DNA from: an uncultured Caryophanales bacterium
GTDB lineage: Bacteria > Bacillota_I > Bacilli_A > RFN20 > CAG-288
NCBI GenBank assembly: GCA_937896065.1
Contig: CALBLI010000051.1
Location: forward strand, 1-28,786
Length of the DNA: 28,786 bases
Direction of reading: 5' to 3'
Part shown: piece after piece, positions 13,482 to 23,500 of the stretch
Layout of the letters: the number at the start of each line of letters is the position of its first letter
Numbering within the stretch: the stretch's first letter is position 1
Translations under genes and position numbers: made by a program
Notes under the pieces: model-generated
What the model was told of the DNA's origin: nothing
Databases searched by the model: none
The model's input: the letters and a program-made list of their open reading frames with translations, nothing else

Positions 13482-16208
13482 TTACTCAAATTCTTTAATT
13501 ACTTGATTACAACGATGGCAAACATGCATATTATCACTAGTTTCTTCTAAATGATCAAAATAATTCCAGCATCTATCACATCTTTGTCCTTTATGATGAT
13601 AAGCTTTATTTTGCAAAGCTATTTTAAATGATGAAACGATTAAAATAGTTTTTATATTGTTTTCACCTATTTTTAAAATAACTTCTTTTTCTTTATCATT
13701 AGCATTATATTCAACACTCGCTTCAGAAGATGAACCGATTTCTTTAGTTTCTTTTCTAAGTGGTTCAAGAAGTGAATTAACATTAACTTTTAAGTTAAAT
13801 AAAGTCTGGTAGTCTTCAAGCAACTTTTTGTTAACAACATGCGATGGATAGTTTTCAAGAAGAATTGATTCTTTATGTTTCATTGGGATATATTTATAAA
13901 CTTCTTCCATCGTAAATGATAATATTGGTGAATATGCAATTGCTAAATCATGAACAATATTTAAAAGAACATATTGAGTGTTTTTTCTTCTGATAGAGTT
14001 TTTACTATCACAATATAAGATATCTTTTGAAAAATCTAAATAGAAAGAAGATAAATCATTTACAATGAAGTTAACCATCAAATCAGTAACTGCCATCAAA
14101 TTGTAATTATCATATGCTTTCTTCATATCTTCTGTAACTTGATGAAGTTTATTTAGCATCAATTTATCAACATAAGATAAAGTGAGTGGATGATAAGTAA
14201 AATCAATTGAATATTTCTCATCATTATCAAGAAGATTAGTCAGCATAAATTTAAAAGTGTTTCTAATCTTTTTGTATTCTTCAGAACAAACATTTAATAA
14301 CTGCTTAGTTAATTTAATTTCTGCAGTTGTAAAATCAATTGTAGTTGTCCAAAGTCTTAATATATCAGCTCCATAATTATCACAGATAGTTACAGGGTCG
14401 ATACCGTTCTGTTTAGATTTAGAAAATTTCTCACCATTTTGATCAACTAAAAATCCATGGGTGATAATCTTTTTAAAAGGAGTGTGACCTGTATAAGCCA
14501 CAGATAAAATCATTGATGAATTGTACCAACCGCGATATTGATCATTACCTTCTAAATAAATATCAGCAGGGAATGGATGATTTAAATTGATATCACTTGC
14601 TAAAAATGAAGAGCCTGAATCAAACCAAACATCCATAATATCAGTTTCCTTAGTGAATTTACCGTTTGGAGAATGAGTAGATGTATAACCATCTGGTAAT
14701 AAATCTTTAGCTTCTTTTGAGTACCAAACATCACTTCCCTCAGTTCTAAAAATCTCTTCTACATGTTCAAATATTTTTTTTTCGATGATAGGTTGTTCAT
14801 CTTCACCATAAAAGATTGGTATTGGAACACCCCATAATCTCTGTCTTGATATGCACCAATCATCTCTATTAGAAAGCATATTTTGAAATCTTACTTTACC
14901 CCATTCAGGAATATAAGATACTTTATCACTTTCTTGTAAAAGTTTATCTTTAATTTTATCGATAGAGCAGAACCATTGCTTAGTAGCTCTAAAGATAGTT
15001 GGTTTTTTGGTTCTCCAATCATGTGGATATGAATGTGTTATTTCAACAAGTTTTAAAATATCGCCTCTTTGAGTTAACATCTGGATAACTTTTTCAGAAG
15101 CCTCTTCATAAAACAAACCTTTCAGTTCATTGCCAGCATCACTTGTCATGTATCCTTTTTCATCAACGGGACAGAATGGTTCAATACCATTTTTCTTGCA
15201 TATACGATAATCATCTAAACCATGTCCAGATGCTAAGTGAACAGCACCCGTACCTGAATCTTTAGAGACATATTCATCAGTTACGATTACTGAATCTTTT
15301 CCTTCTAAAATAGGGTGATAACAAGTTATACCCACTAAATCCTTTCCTTTAAATTTCTTAATCAATGACACATCTTTTAATTCAAATAATTGAGTTAAGT
15401 TTTCAAGAAGTGAAGTTAAAAACAAAAGATTACCTTTATCAGTTTTATATAAACCATATTCATATTCAGGATGCAAACATATTCCTTGATTGGCAGGAAG
15501 GGTCCATGGAGTTGTCGTCCAAATGACAACATCATCATCTTGAGTCAAGATATTTTTTCCATCCTTCACATGGAATTTAACATAAATAGTTTTTGCTGTA
15601 ACATCTTTGTATTCAATTTCAGCTTCAGCTAAAGCTGATTCACTGCTTGGTGACCAATTGACTGGTTTTAATCCTTTATAAATCAAGCCATCTAAAATCA
15701 TCTTAGTAAATATTTTGATTTGATCAGCTTCATAATCTTTAGATAAAGTCATGTAAGGATTTTTATAATCACCAATAACACCAAGTCTTAGCATTTGCTT
15801 TCTTTGTTTATCAACTTGAGTTAAAGCATATTCACGACATTTCTTTCTAAAGACATCCTTGGGTGTATTTTTACGATCTACACCTTGTTTAGTGATGCAG
15901 TTTTCAATAGGTAAACCGTGCGTATCCCAACCTGGTGTATATGGAGTATAATAACCTTCAAGTGCTTTGCTTTTGATAATGATGTCTTTAACAATTTTAT
16001 TTAAAGCGTGGCCTGAATGAATTTCATTATTCGCATATGGTGGACCATCATGAAGGTAGAAAGGAGTATGACCTTCATTTTTCTTGAGTAGTTTTTCATA
16101 TAAATTGATATCTGAAAAATAATCAACCATCATAGGCTCTTTTTGTGATAGATTAGCACGCATTGAGAAAGAGCCCTTAGGCATTAATAAAGTGTTTTTT
16201 AATTCCAT
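13482..16208 (-). CDS. ileS: Isoleucyl-tRNA synthetase
   Basis: Charges tRNA-Ile in the cytoplasm. The 908-residue class I synthetase has the HIGH box as HSGH (residues 64-67, in PPYANNEIHSGHALN) and the KMSKS box as KFSKS (GEKFSKSKQNG). Also visible are an editing-domain core (VIWTTTPWTLPANQG), the DVWFDSGSSF motif and a C-terminal zinc site (CDRCWNYF ... CHRC). The ATG at 16208 has GAGG seven bases upstream. The gap to the preceding gene is only 44 bases, so there is no room for a T-box leader here; any such control would have to lie upstream of 17668. lspA and rluD follow closely and are likely cotranscribed. Confidence 0.97.
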   Translation of the reverse strand: MELKNTLLMPKGSFSMRANLSQKEPMMVDYFSDINLYEKLLKKNEGHTPFYLHDGPPYANNEIHSGHALNKIVKDIIIKSKALEGYYTPYTPGWDTHGLPIENCITKQGVDRKNTPKDVFRKKCREYALTQVDKQRKQMLRLGVIGDYKNPYMTLSKDYEADQIKIFTKMILDGLIYKGLKPVNWSPSSESALAEAEIEYKDVTAKTIYVKFHVKDGKNILTQDDDVVIWTTTPWTLPANQGICLHPEYEYGLYKTDKGNLLFLTSLLENLTQLFELKDVSLIKKFKGKDLVGITCYHPILEGKDSVIVTDEYVSKDSGTGAVHLASGHGLDDYRICKKNGIEPFCPVDEKGYMTSDAGNELKGLFYEEASEKVIQMLTQRGDILKLVEITHSYPHDWRTKKPTIFRATKQWFCSIDKIKDKLLQESDKVSYIPEWGKVRFQNMLSNRDDWCISRQRLWGVPIPIFYGEDEQPIIEKKIFEHVEEIFRTEGSDVWYSKEAKDLLPDGYTSTHSPNGKFTKETDIMDVWFDSGSSFLASDINLNHPFPADIYLEGNDQYRGWYNSSMILSVAYTGHTPFKKIITHGFLVDQNGEKFSKSKQNGIDPVTICDNYGADILRLWTTTIDFTTAEIKLTKQLLNVCSEEYKKIRNTFKFMLTNLLDNDEKYSIDFTYHPLTLSYVDKLMLNKLHQVTEDMKKAYDNYNLMAVTDLMVNFIVNDLSSFYLDFSKDILYCDSKNSIRRKNTQYVLLNIVHDLAIAYSPILSFTMEEVYKYIPMKHKESILLENYPSHVVNKKLLEDYQTLFNLKVNVNSLLEPLRKETKEIGSSSEASVEYNANDKEKEVILKIGENNIKTILIVSSFKIALQNKAYHHKGQRCDRCWNYFDHLEETSDNMHVCHRCNQVIKEFE

Positions 16209-16252
16209 AAGGAGACCTCACATATTTATTTTTAATTTAATTTTAAAACAAA

Positions 16253-17668
16253 CTAATTTTTAGATTTAGCATTCTTTCTTTCAATATCTTCATTAGTGAT
16301 TGTTTTTAAGACTGGATCATTTTTACCAACGATTGTATATATACCATATATTGCTACTGTCAAAATGAGGAATGACCAACCAGCAATTAACATGATTGTA
16401 CATAAATCACAAGCTGAGAAAATAGTAAATACGATAGAACAAACTGCAAATATAGAAACAGCAATAACATTGAATACATCGAGTTTCTTACATTTTAAAA
16501 TCCATGTTCTGATAATAAAGTAAATAGCATAGAAAGCTAAAACTACAATGTATATCCAATGTAAATAACAATATTTACCCCATGAAGAAGAAACAATAAG
16601 GTTATCAATTTCTTTTACAAATTCATCATATAACTTATTAGTTTCTTCAATAGTTTTTGCATTTTCAATCTTTTCAAAATATACATCTTTTAAAGCATAT
16701 GCTTTTTCATGAAGTTGAAGAGGCTTAGTTCTAGTATCAACATCGTCATTTAATTTAGTAGTTAAAAGTTTTTGCTTATCACAAATATTTTTTCTAATAT
16801 CCACTTTATTAGATACTTCTTTCATATAATTTTTAATATCGTCAATAGTGTTATTATCAACTGTAAATTTTTCAACATTATAAGTAGCAGCAACCATTAA
16901 TTCTGCAATAACAGAATCATTATAAGCATCATTTAAATGACCGATTTTTATGAGAGTATTAGTTTTATAATTAACAAATTCAGCTTTGTCAGTGAATTCA
17001 TATTTGACAATATTAAAAGCCTCTTCAAGAGCTTGACCTGGTGTGTAATCAAAACCACCATCCTCTCTTTCATTATAAATAGAACTCAATTGAGACTTAG
17101 CAACTTCGTAAAATTCTTCTTGTTCCTTATCAAGATCATTGCTAGGATTATCATTCACTATTTTGATTTTCTCATTTTCAAGAATTATATAACCATCAGT
17201 TGTAATTAAATTCATTAAGCAATCTTTTTTGGTTGGAAATTTATATCTCTCATTAAATTCAACAATACTAGCAGCACTATTCATGTAAATGCCTTCAAAA
17301 GCAGTACCATACACTTCCTTAGCATCAGGATTGACTTCAATATCAACTTCACCAATATCATCTAAAAGTGAAATCTCACCATTAGCATTAGATGTTAATT
17401 CATAACTATTAGTTTCGATTGGTTCTGGACAATTTAAAGGAACAAGGTGATATGTAGTATTTGGAAGCAACCCACCTAATATACCAATGTCGCTATCAAA
17501 AGTAAGTAAATTAGAATCGATACCTTCAGTTGAGACAACACGCTTAACTGATACGACATTATTTACTAATGCAGCATTATCATTACTGAGAGATGAGTTA
17601 AACCCAAGTGCCAAAGAAAAGGCAAATAATGGAGCTATGGAGATAATTTTTTTAAAAGAATGTTTCAT
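16253..17668 (-). CDS. Unknown exported protein with three C-terminal membrane segments
   Basis: A 471-residue protein from the ATG at 17668. A further upstream in-frame start at 17719 would place 17 hydrophobic residues before a normal signal peptide. The signal (MKHSFKKIISIAPLFAFSLALGF) is followed by a large outside domain of about 340 residues. Its first part is likely beta-rich (NTTYHLVPLNCPEPIE). The second is helical and charged, and the segment AYALKDVYFEKIENAKTIEE resembles helical surface-protein repeats. Three TM segments lie at about 365-455 (WIYIVVLAFYAIYFIIRTWI and two more). The ribosome binding site is an unusual run of six G. I do not recognise the family. It precedes ileS by 44 bases in the same direction. 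Confidence 0.6.
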   Translation of the reverse strand: MKHSFKKIISIAPLFAFSLALGFNSSLSNDNAALVNNVVSVKRVVSTEGIDSNLLTFDSDIGILGGLLPNTTYHLVPLNCPEPIETNSYELTSNANGEISLLDDIGEVDIEVNPDAKEVYGTAFEGIYMNSAASIVEFNERYKFPTKKDCLMNLITTDGYIILENEKIKIVNDNPSNDLDKEQEEFYEVAKSQLSSIYNEREDGGFDYTPGQALEEAFNIVKYEFTDKAEFVNYKTNTLIKIGHLNDAYNDSVIAELMVAATYNVEKFTVDNNTIDDIKNYMKEVSNKVDIRKNICDKQKLLTTKLNDDVDTRTKPLQLHEKAYALKDVYFEKIENAKTIEETNKLYDEFVKEIDNLIVSSSWGKYCYLHWIYIVVLAFYAIYFIIRTWILKCKKLDVFNVIAVSIFAVCSIVFTIFSACDLCTIMLIAGWSFLILTVAIYGIYTIVGKNDPVLKTITNEDIERKNAKSKN

Positions 17669-17796
17669 ATTTTCCCCCCAAAAAAGGATATAAAACACTA
17701 TAAGTAGTGAATTAATCAAATATATAATAACATAAAAGAAGTTATAATTTAATAAATTATAATATAAATTTTAACTATTTTTTATTTATGAGTTAA

Positions 17797-18720
17797 TTAA
17801 AGTGCGGATTGTTCATAAATCGTTTCGCTATCAGCATCAGGATCAATATCGTTAAATATTTCGCCAAACGTTGGAATAACTTCACCATCTTCATCAACTT
17901 TAACAGATAATCTTTTTACTTTCTCAACATTTAAAGTTTCAACTTCAGTTAAATGTGATGTGTTAAAAGTGAAATGTAATATATCATCAAAGACAATAGC
18001 ATCTTCTTTGATACTCTTTAAAAGTGCATGTGTCATTCCTTCATACTTGTATAAAATATGATTTGACTTGATTAAGCGATTGACTTTCTTCATTGAATGC
18101 TTAGTGCACAATTTATCATCAGTGCCCCATAAAATCAAAGTATCACACTTAATTTTTCTATAATAAAAACGATTGAGTAATACTGATTTTAAAATAGCTA
18201 AAAGAAGACCAACTAAACCATCAGTTGTTTTTCTTCCCATTGCATTTGCAACTTTTTGACCATATTTTTTGCACAATTTATGAAACTTATATGCATATGA
18301 AATATATCCAGGAATCATATTATTTAAAATAGTGTCATATACAGGTGCGACTAAAACAAGTCTTTTAATATACGGATATTTAACCTGCATTCTGCAAGCT
18401 AGTGATGCTGAAAATGAATAGCCAAGCACAATGATATCATATCCTTGTTCATGATATTTTTTTATAGCATTTTCAAATCTTTTCTTGAACACTCTAGCTT
18501 TATGTGATTTTTTATCACCTGGTTCATATAAAGCAACTGGAGCAATTTCACAAAGTGGATAATCATTTTTAAAATTCTTATTGAAATATTCAATAAGTTG
18601 ACAGGAATCATGAGTATCTGAATTTTGAAAACCATTAGAACAGAGTATAACTGTTTTTTTATTTGGTGTTTTAAATTCAATATTTTTATCTTTTTCTTTG
18701 ATCACTTTAATTTTGTTCAT
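17797..18720 (-). CDS. Alpha/beta hydrolase
   Basis: A 307-residue cytosolic hydrolase of the alpha/beta fold. The nucleophile elbow is GYSFSAS with Ser102 (Ser replaces the usual last Gly), the acid is Asp201 or Asp202 in LILWGTDDKLC, and the base is His231 in GMTHALL. All are in the expected order and spacing. A serine-aminopeptidase or lysophospholipase-like role is possible, but the substrate cannot be read from sequence. The C-terminal 45 residues are an acidic extension (DEDGEVIPTFGEIFNDIDPD) outside the fold. Its ATG overlaps the stop of the upstream methyltransferase gene by four bases, so translation is coupled. Confidence 0.75.
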   Translation of the reverse strand: MNKIKVIKEKDKNIEFKTPNKKTVILCSNGFQNSDTHDSCQLIEYFNKNFKNDYPLCEIAPVALYEPGDKKSHKARVFKKRFENAIKKYHEQGYDIIVLGYSFSASLACRMQVKYPYIKRLVLVAPVYDTILNNMIPGYISYAYKFHKLCKKYGQKVANAMGRKTTDGLVGLLLAILKSVLLNRFYYRKIKCDTLILWGTDDKLCTKHSMKKVNRLIKSNHILYKYEGMTHALLKSIKEDAIVFDDILHFTFNTSHLTEVETLNVEKVKRLSVKVDEDGEVIPTFGEIFNDIDPDADSETIYEQSAL

Positions 18721-19445
18721 TTACTCCCCTTAAATCGATACATAAAGATACCGCTAGCCACAGCAACATTTAATGAATCAATAGAAGACATTTCAATCTT
18801 TAATTTAGTGCCTAAATTTTGGTTTTCTTCTCTGATTCCATGTCCTTCATTCCCAAAAGCTAAGACGAAAGGTTCTTTAAGGTTTGAAAACTTACTTTCA
18901 TCTTCACCATCTAATGTAGTCACATATATATTATATCCTTTATCTTTATAATATTTCAAACTTTCTTGCCAAATTGGCAAATGAAAAATAGCACCTTTAG
19001 AAGCCTGAATAGTTTTACTATTATAAGGAGAAACACAATCAAAAGAATAAGCAATACCAGAATAAGAAAAAGATAGTGCTGTTCTAATTATTGTGCCAAA
19101 ATTACCTGGATCTTGAATACCATCTAAATAAATCACTTTGTTACCAATTTCTTTTTTATTTTTCTTTTGACAAATTGATATTATTTTAGGAAGAGATTTA
19201 TAACTGGATAGATTGCGATATAGCTCATTTGAAAGTCGATAGACTTTCAAATCATCTATTTTAATTGGACTATCTTTTAGTAAAATAACAGCTAATAGAC
19301 AGCCTGTTTTTTTAGCCTCATCATATAAATCAATACCTTCAGCTAAAAAAATACCATCATCTTTAATACCTTCTTTATATTTTAACAAGATTTTATATGT
19401 TGCATTAGCCTTGCTTTCAATAAATATCTCTTTATTTTCCATCAT
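18717..19445 (-). CDS. SpoU/TrmH-family RNA 2'-O-methyltransferase
   Basis: Transfers a methyl group from S-adenosylmethionine to a ribose 2'-OH of rRNA or tRNA. The 242-residue product carries the three SPOUT knot motifs: NFGTIIRTALSF (motif 1), LAFGNEGHGI (motif 2) and SIDSLNVAVASGI (motif 3). The first 100 residues form the small substrate-binding domain typical of RlmB/TsnR-like enzymes, so rRNA is the likelier target. It starts at the first of two adjacent ATG codons, six bases after GGGG, inside the last codons of the metallopeptidase gene (14-base overlap). Confidence 0.88.
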   Translation of the reverse strand: MMENKEIFIESKANATYKILLKYKEGIKDDGIFLAEGIDLYDEAKKTGCLLAVILLKDSPIKIDDLKVYRLSNELYRNLSSYKSLPKIISICQKKNKKEIGNKVIYLDGIQDPGNFGTIIRTALSFSYSGIAYSFDCVSPYNSKTIQASKGAIFHLPIWQESLKYYKDKGYNIYVTTLDGEDESKFSNLKEPFVLAFGNEGHGIREENQNLGTKLKIEMSSIDSLNVAVASGIFMYRFKGSK

Positions 19446-20121
19446 CTTCTTCCCCTTTAAACTTTCCTTTTTTTAATAAATCATCCCTTTTGTCATAATC
19501 TTTCATAAATTGATTGATGAAATTATAAAATTTATTATCATGTCCATGATCATATAAATGAGCAATCTCATGAACAATTACTGAATCACTTACATAAGTA
19601 TCATAAGCAAATAATCTATAATCAAATTTAAACTGTCTTTTTATTGGAAAACATATTCCGTAATATGAAATATAAAGACCAGTCCTTATTATATATCCAG
19701 ATAAATCAAATCCCATGATTTTGCCCCAATAATTTATTCTTTCTCTTAAATATTTTAAAAATTCCTTCTTATAAATATTTATTGGATCTTTACAAGTACT
19801 TTTTATATAAAAAAAATTAGGACTATCTTTTAAACTAATGCTATTTGTTATAAATCTTTTCTTGCCTAAAATGTAAATATATTTATCTTTTTCATAGAAT
19901 GGTCTATCAACAATTCGGTCATCATATTTTTTTAAAGCTTTTAAAACAATATTATCAAGGTAAGATGATGAAATTCCACCTTTTACATAAGCTTCAAGTG
20001 AACCATAGCAAGCCATGATTTTAACTCCACTATATCCACTTGTTTTTTTAAAAACTGGAACCTTTAGAAGTTTCCCTTGATATGTATATTCTCTTATTGC
20101 AATTAAAGTTCTCTTATCCAT
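19432..20121 (-). CDS. YgjP/SprT-like zinc metallopeptidase (DUF45)
   Basis: A 229-residue protein with the zinc motif HEIAHLYDHGH: His184, Glu185, His188 and probably His194. Just before it, YGICFPIKRQFKFDYRLFAY corresponds to the WGSC...N.L segment of YgjP-type proteins, with Trp to Tyr and Ser to Ile changes. YIYILGKKRFI fits the upstream strand. Members of this group are small predicted metal-dependent proteases with unknown substrates. It is the first gene of the run with the methyltransferase and hydrolase. Confidence 0.8.
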   Translation of the reverse strand: MDKRTLIAIREYTYQGKLLKVPVFKKTSGYSGVKIMACYGSLEAYVKGGISSSYLDNIVLKALKKYDDRIVDRPFYEKDKYIYILGKKRFITNSISLKDSPNFFYIKSTCKDPINIYKKEFLKYLRERINYWGKIMGFDLSGYIIRTGLYISYYGICFPIKRQFKFDYRLFAYDTYVSDSVIVHEIAHLYDHGHDNKFYNFINQFMKDYDKRDDLLKKGKFKGEEDDGK

Positions 20122-20141
20122 ATTTTCAACAATATTTTACC

Positions 20142-20169
20142 ATACTATTTAAAGCTTTAGCATTTTCAA
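20142..20169 (-). promoter_or_regulatory. Putative promoter of the metallopeptidase-methyltransferase-hydrolase run
   Basis: On the minus strand TTGAAA (20164-20169) and TAGTAT (20142-20147) are 16 bases apart, about 20 bases before the ATG at 20121. The -10 box matches the consensus at four of six positions. Confidence 0.35.
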
Positions 20170-20434
20170 ATTGTTAATTTAGTTAATATCAAGAATATAA
20201 TAGCTATTATTTATAATAAATATAAATTAAAAATACTTGATTATTTTCATTTTTATAAATAAAGCAACTTTTAATATTATAAAAAACTTTTATTATTTAA
20301 ATTATTAGAAACTAAATTTATAGAATTCAGGTGCTTTATTTGTAGCAAGATACTTCATTAAAATTGAGTAAAAAAGGTCTATTATTAACAAAATCTATGG
20401 CGAGTGATTGCAAATGCAATATATACTTTAATTC

Positions 20435-20463
20435 TTTAAAAATTATACTATATATAGTATAAT
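20435..20463 (+). promoter_or_regulatory. Promoter of the large LRR lipoprotein
   Basis: A perfect -10 TATAAT at 20458-20463 is preceded by TTTAAA (20435-20440) with a 17-base spacer. Transcription would begin near 20470, giving a leader of about 34 bases with GAGG eight bases before the ATG. Confidence 0.55.
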
Positions 20464-20475
20464 TAACTAGTTAAT
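20441..20475 (+). promoter_or_regulatory. Overlapping palindromes on the promoter, possible operator
   Basis: Bases 20441-20464 form a 24-base perfect palindrome (core TTATACTATATATAGTATAA) that includes the -10 box. It overlaps a second perfect palindrome ATTAACTAGTTAAT (20462-20475) that covers the expected start of transcription. A symmetric repressor site is a fair reading, though A/T palindromes also arise easily by chance. Confidence 0.4.
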
Positions 20476-20503
20476 GTTTTAACTTTTTTGTGAGGTTATT
20501 TAT

Positions 20504-23500
20504 ATGAAAAAGAAAATCTTTAGTTTAATTGCTACTTTATCTTTGCTTTCTTCATGTTCGGTATTTGATCAAAATACTGTGATATCTTCTAAAACAACTA
20601 CTAGTTCTTCTACTTCATCAGAAGTAAAAAAAGAATCAGTTTTTAAATATGTCATAAATGAAGATGGGACTTTGAAAATAACAGGTTTTGAATCAGATAA
20701 TCCTGTTTCGTATGAAGATATTACAATACCTCAGCAAATAGATGGAAAGGTAGTCACTATGATTGCAAAAGGTGCTTTCCAAGGATTTTCTACATTAAAA
20801 AAGATAACTATTCCTGATACTATCTCTGAAATAGGAGCAAGTGCATTTGAAGGCTGTACTTTGCTAAATGATGTTGTTATTCCAAGTAGTGTTGTGACTT
20901 TATCAGATGCAGCTTTTAAAGATTGTGTATCTTTAGAAACTATTATCATTCCTGATACCGTTTTAAATTTAGGTGCAGATTTATTTTCTAATTGTTCATC
21001 ACTTACTGATGTCACTCTTCCAAATAATGATAGTGTAACTAAAATATCTAACTCCATGTTTTCATCATGCACTTCTTTAACACAAATCACCCTTCCAGAA
21101 AATATTATAAGTATTGGAAAGCAAGCATTTTCAGGTTGTTTATTGCTTGAAGATGTACATTACCCAACAACTCTTTTAAGAATTGAATCTTCAGCTTTTG
21201 CTAACTGCAAATCATTATCAGTTTTTAATTTTAATGAATTCCTTACATATATTGGAGATAGTGCTTTTGCTAATTGTTCAAATTTAAGACTCATTTCTCT
21301 TCCAAAAGATGTTGTTGTTTCAAGCAATGCTTTCTTTAACTGTGATATATCAAAATTAAATTTAAGTAATCTTTTAACTACTATTGATTCAAAGACTTTA
21401 TCAACTTATTTACAAGCAATGCCTGATACTAATTATGAACTTTATATTCCAGAATCTGTAACTAAAATTGATAATGATGCTTTTAGTAGTTATTCAAATA
21501 TTTCTGCAATTACTGTTGATGAACTCAACAAAAACTTTTCATCAGTTGATGGTATTTTATATAACAAAGATAAAACTGAACTTATAAGATGCCCAGTAGG
21601 CAAAAAAACTATCACTGAAATTCCAGACACTGTAAAAACTATTAAAAGCAAAGCTTTTTATAGTTGTAGCAGTTTAACAACTATATCTATTCCAAATAGT
21701 GTTGAAACTATTGAAGTAAATGCATTTGAAAATTGTACTTCTTTAAAGCAATTTACCATGCCAATATCTGTAAATAATGTTGCTATTGCCTTTGAAGGTT
21801 GTACCTCTTTAAAAGAAATATATTGTGAAGCACCACTTAAACCCTATGGATGGAACAATTCATGGAATTATATGAATCCAAGTACTACTATTACTGCTAT
21901 TTGGAATACAGCCAAAAACTCAATTGTAATTGATGGAATTTATTACACTGTTTCATCTAGAGATAGTGATCATGCAACAGTTACTGGCTTTGCAGCTGAA
22001 CAATTAAATGTCAATGCTGAAATTGTTGAAAATGTCTCAATATATGGCAAGACTTTTACTGTCACTGAAGTAGCTAAAGGTGCTTTTAATTCATGCCGTG
22101 TTTTTAAAACTTTGATGTTTGCAGAAACCATCACCACTGTTAATGAAAGTGCCTTTGATAATTGTATTGGCTTAGAAGCTATCATCATTCCTAAAAATAT
22201 TACAACTTTTAAATCAACATTTAATGGTTGTACTTCACTTGTAAATATTTATGCTGAAGCAAGTAGTAGACCTACTAACTTTGATGTTAATTTCAATAAG
22301 ATAAGCGATAATAAAACAATAGCTGTTAAATATAATTTTGTACCTATCTCTAACGAAGATGCAAATACCGGTGTTATTTATACTTTCAATAAAAATTATG
22401 AAATATCAGTCAAGGTTAATGAGAATAAGAAAGCTACTTTTTCAAGTTCATTCACTTTAGGTTCTACTTATAATGTCGATGGTGTTGTTTACAATATTAC
22501 AACCATTGAAGATAATGGTTTTAATGGTTGCAATAGACTTATCACTTTAACTTTGCCAAAATCTGTTAAAAACTTTGGTGCTACTTCTTTAAGTAATACT
22601 AAAATTAATTCAGTTACAATAAGTGAAAATGTTAAAAGCATTGATGATACTGCTTTTAATAATTGCAGTGATTTAAAATCAATAAATGTTAGTTTCCAAA
22701 ATGCAACTTATAGCAGTATTGATGGTATCTTATATGAAAAAGAAGAAAATGATAAGTTAAGACTTATCAAAGCCCCAGAAGGAAAAACAGGTCTTGCAAC
22801 TGTTTCAAATGATTGCATAGACATTGCAAAAGGTGCCTTTAAAAATTGTAGTAAACTCACACGTATTGAATTAGCTACTGATCTTAATATAACCGTTTTA
22901 AGAGAGTCTGTTTTTGAAAATTGCACTTCTTTAGAAGCACCAATTACAATTCCAAATGCCGTCACAACTATTGAAAAAGCTGCTTTTAAAGGATGCGATT
23001 CAACTAACTTCAATAAGATAATCATCCCTAGTTTAGTAGCTAGTATTGATTCTGATGCTTTTTCTAATATGTCTTCTTTAACTGAATTTGTCGTTGATGA
23101 AGAAAATGAAAATTTCACAACATATGAATCATCACTCTATTCCAAGGATTTAACTAGACTTGTCAAAGTTCCATCTGGAAAAGCTGGTGTATTGGTTTTA
23201 AATTCAGAACTTGTAAGCTTTGATGAATATGCTTTTGAAGGTTGTTCAAAGATTACTAAATATTCAATTACTGATTCTAAAAATTTCTACACTTCTTCAA
23301 ATCTTGGCGTTCTTTATAGTGCTGATAAAACAACTTTATATGCTTGCCCACAGGGAAGTAGTGCCGATATTGTTTGTGAATCAGCAACAACAACTATTAA
23401 GAAAGGTGCTTTTAAGAATTGTAACTTGATTACAAGAATTGAATTCAATACCAATTTAAAAACGATTGAAAATAATACTGAATTCTACGGACTTACAAAC

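Larger units (their letters stand above)
20122..20503. other. Divergent intergenic region with palindromes
   Basis: About 380 bases between the minus-strand metallopeptidase gene and the plus-strand LRR lipoprotein. It holds the two putative promoters and three palindromes: ATTGCA-AA-TGCAAT at 20407-20420, a 24-base perfect palindrome at 20441-20464, and a 14-base one at 20462-20475. No small ORF or RNA gene was seen. Confidence 0.5.

Noticed and set aside
16209..16252. T-box riboswitch before ileS
   Set aside because: Only 44 A/T-rich bases separate ileS from the upstream gene; there is no room for the leader, and no T-box core sequence was seen before 17668.
18625..18951. 108-codon plus-strand ORF
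   Set aside because: It lies opposite the hydrolase and methyltransferase genes, both of which have full catalytic motifs.
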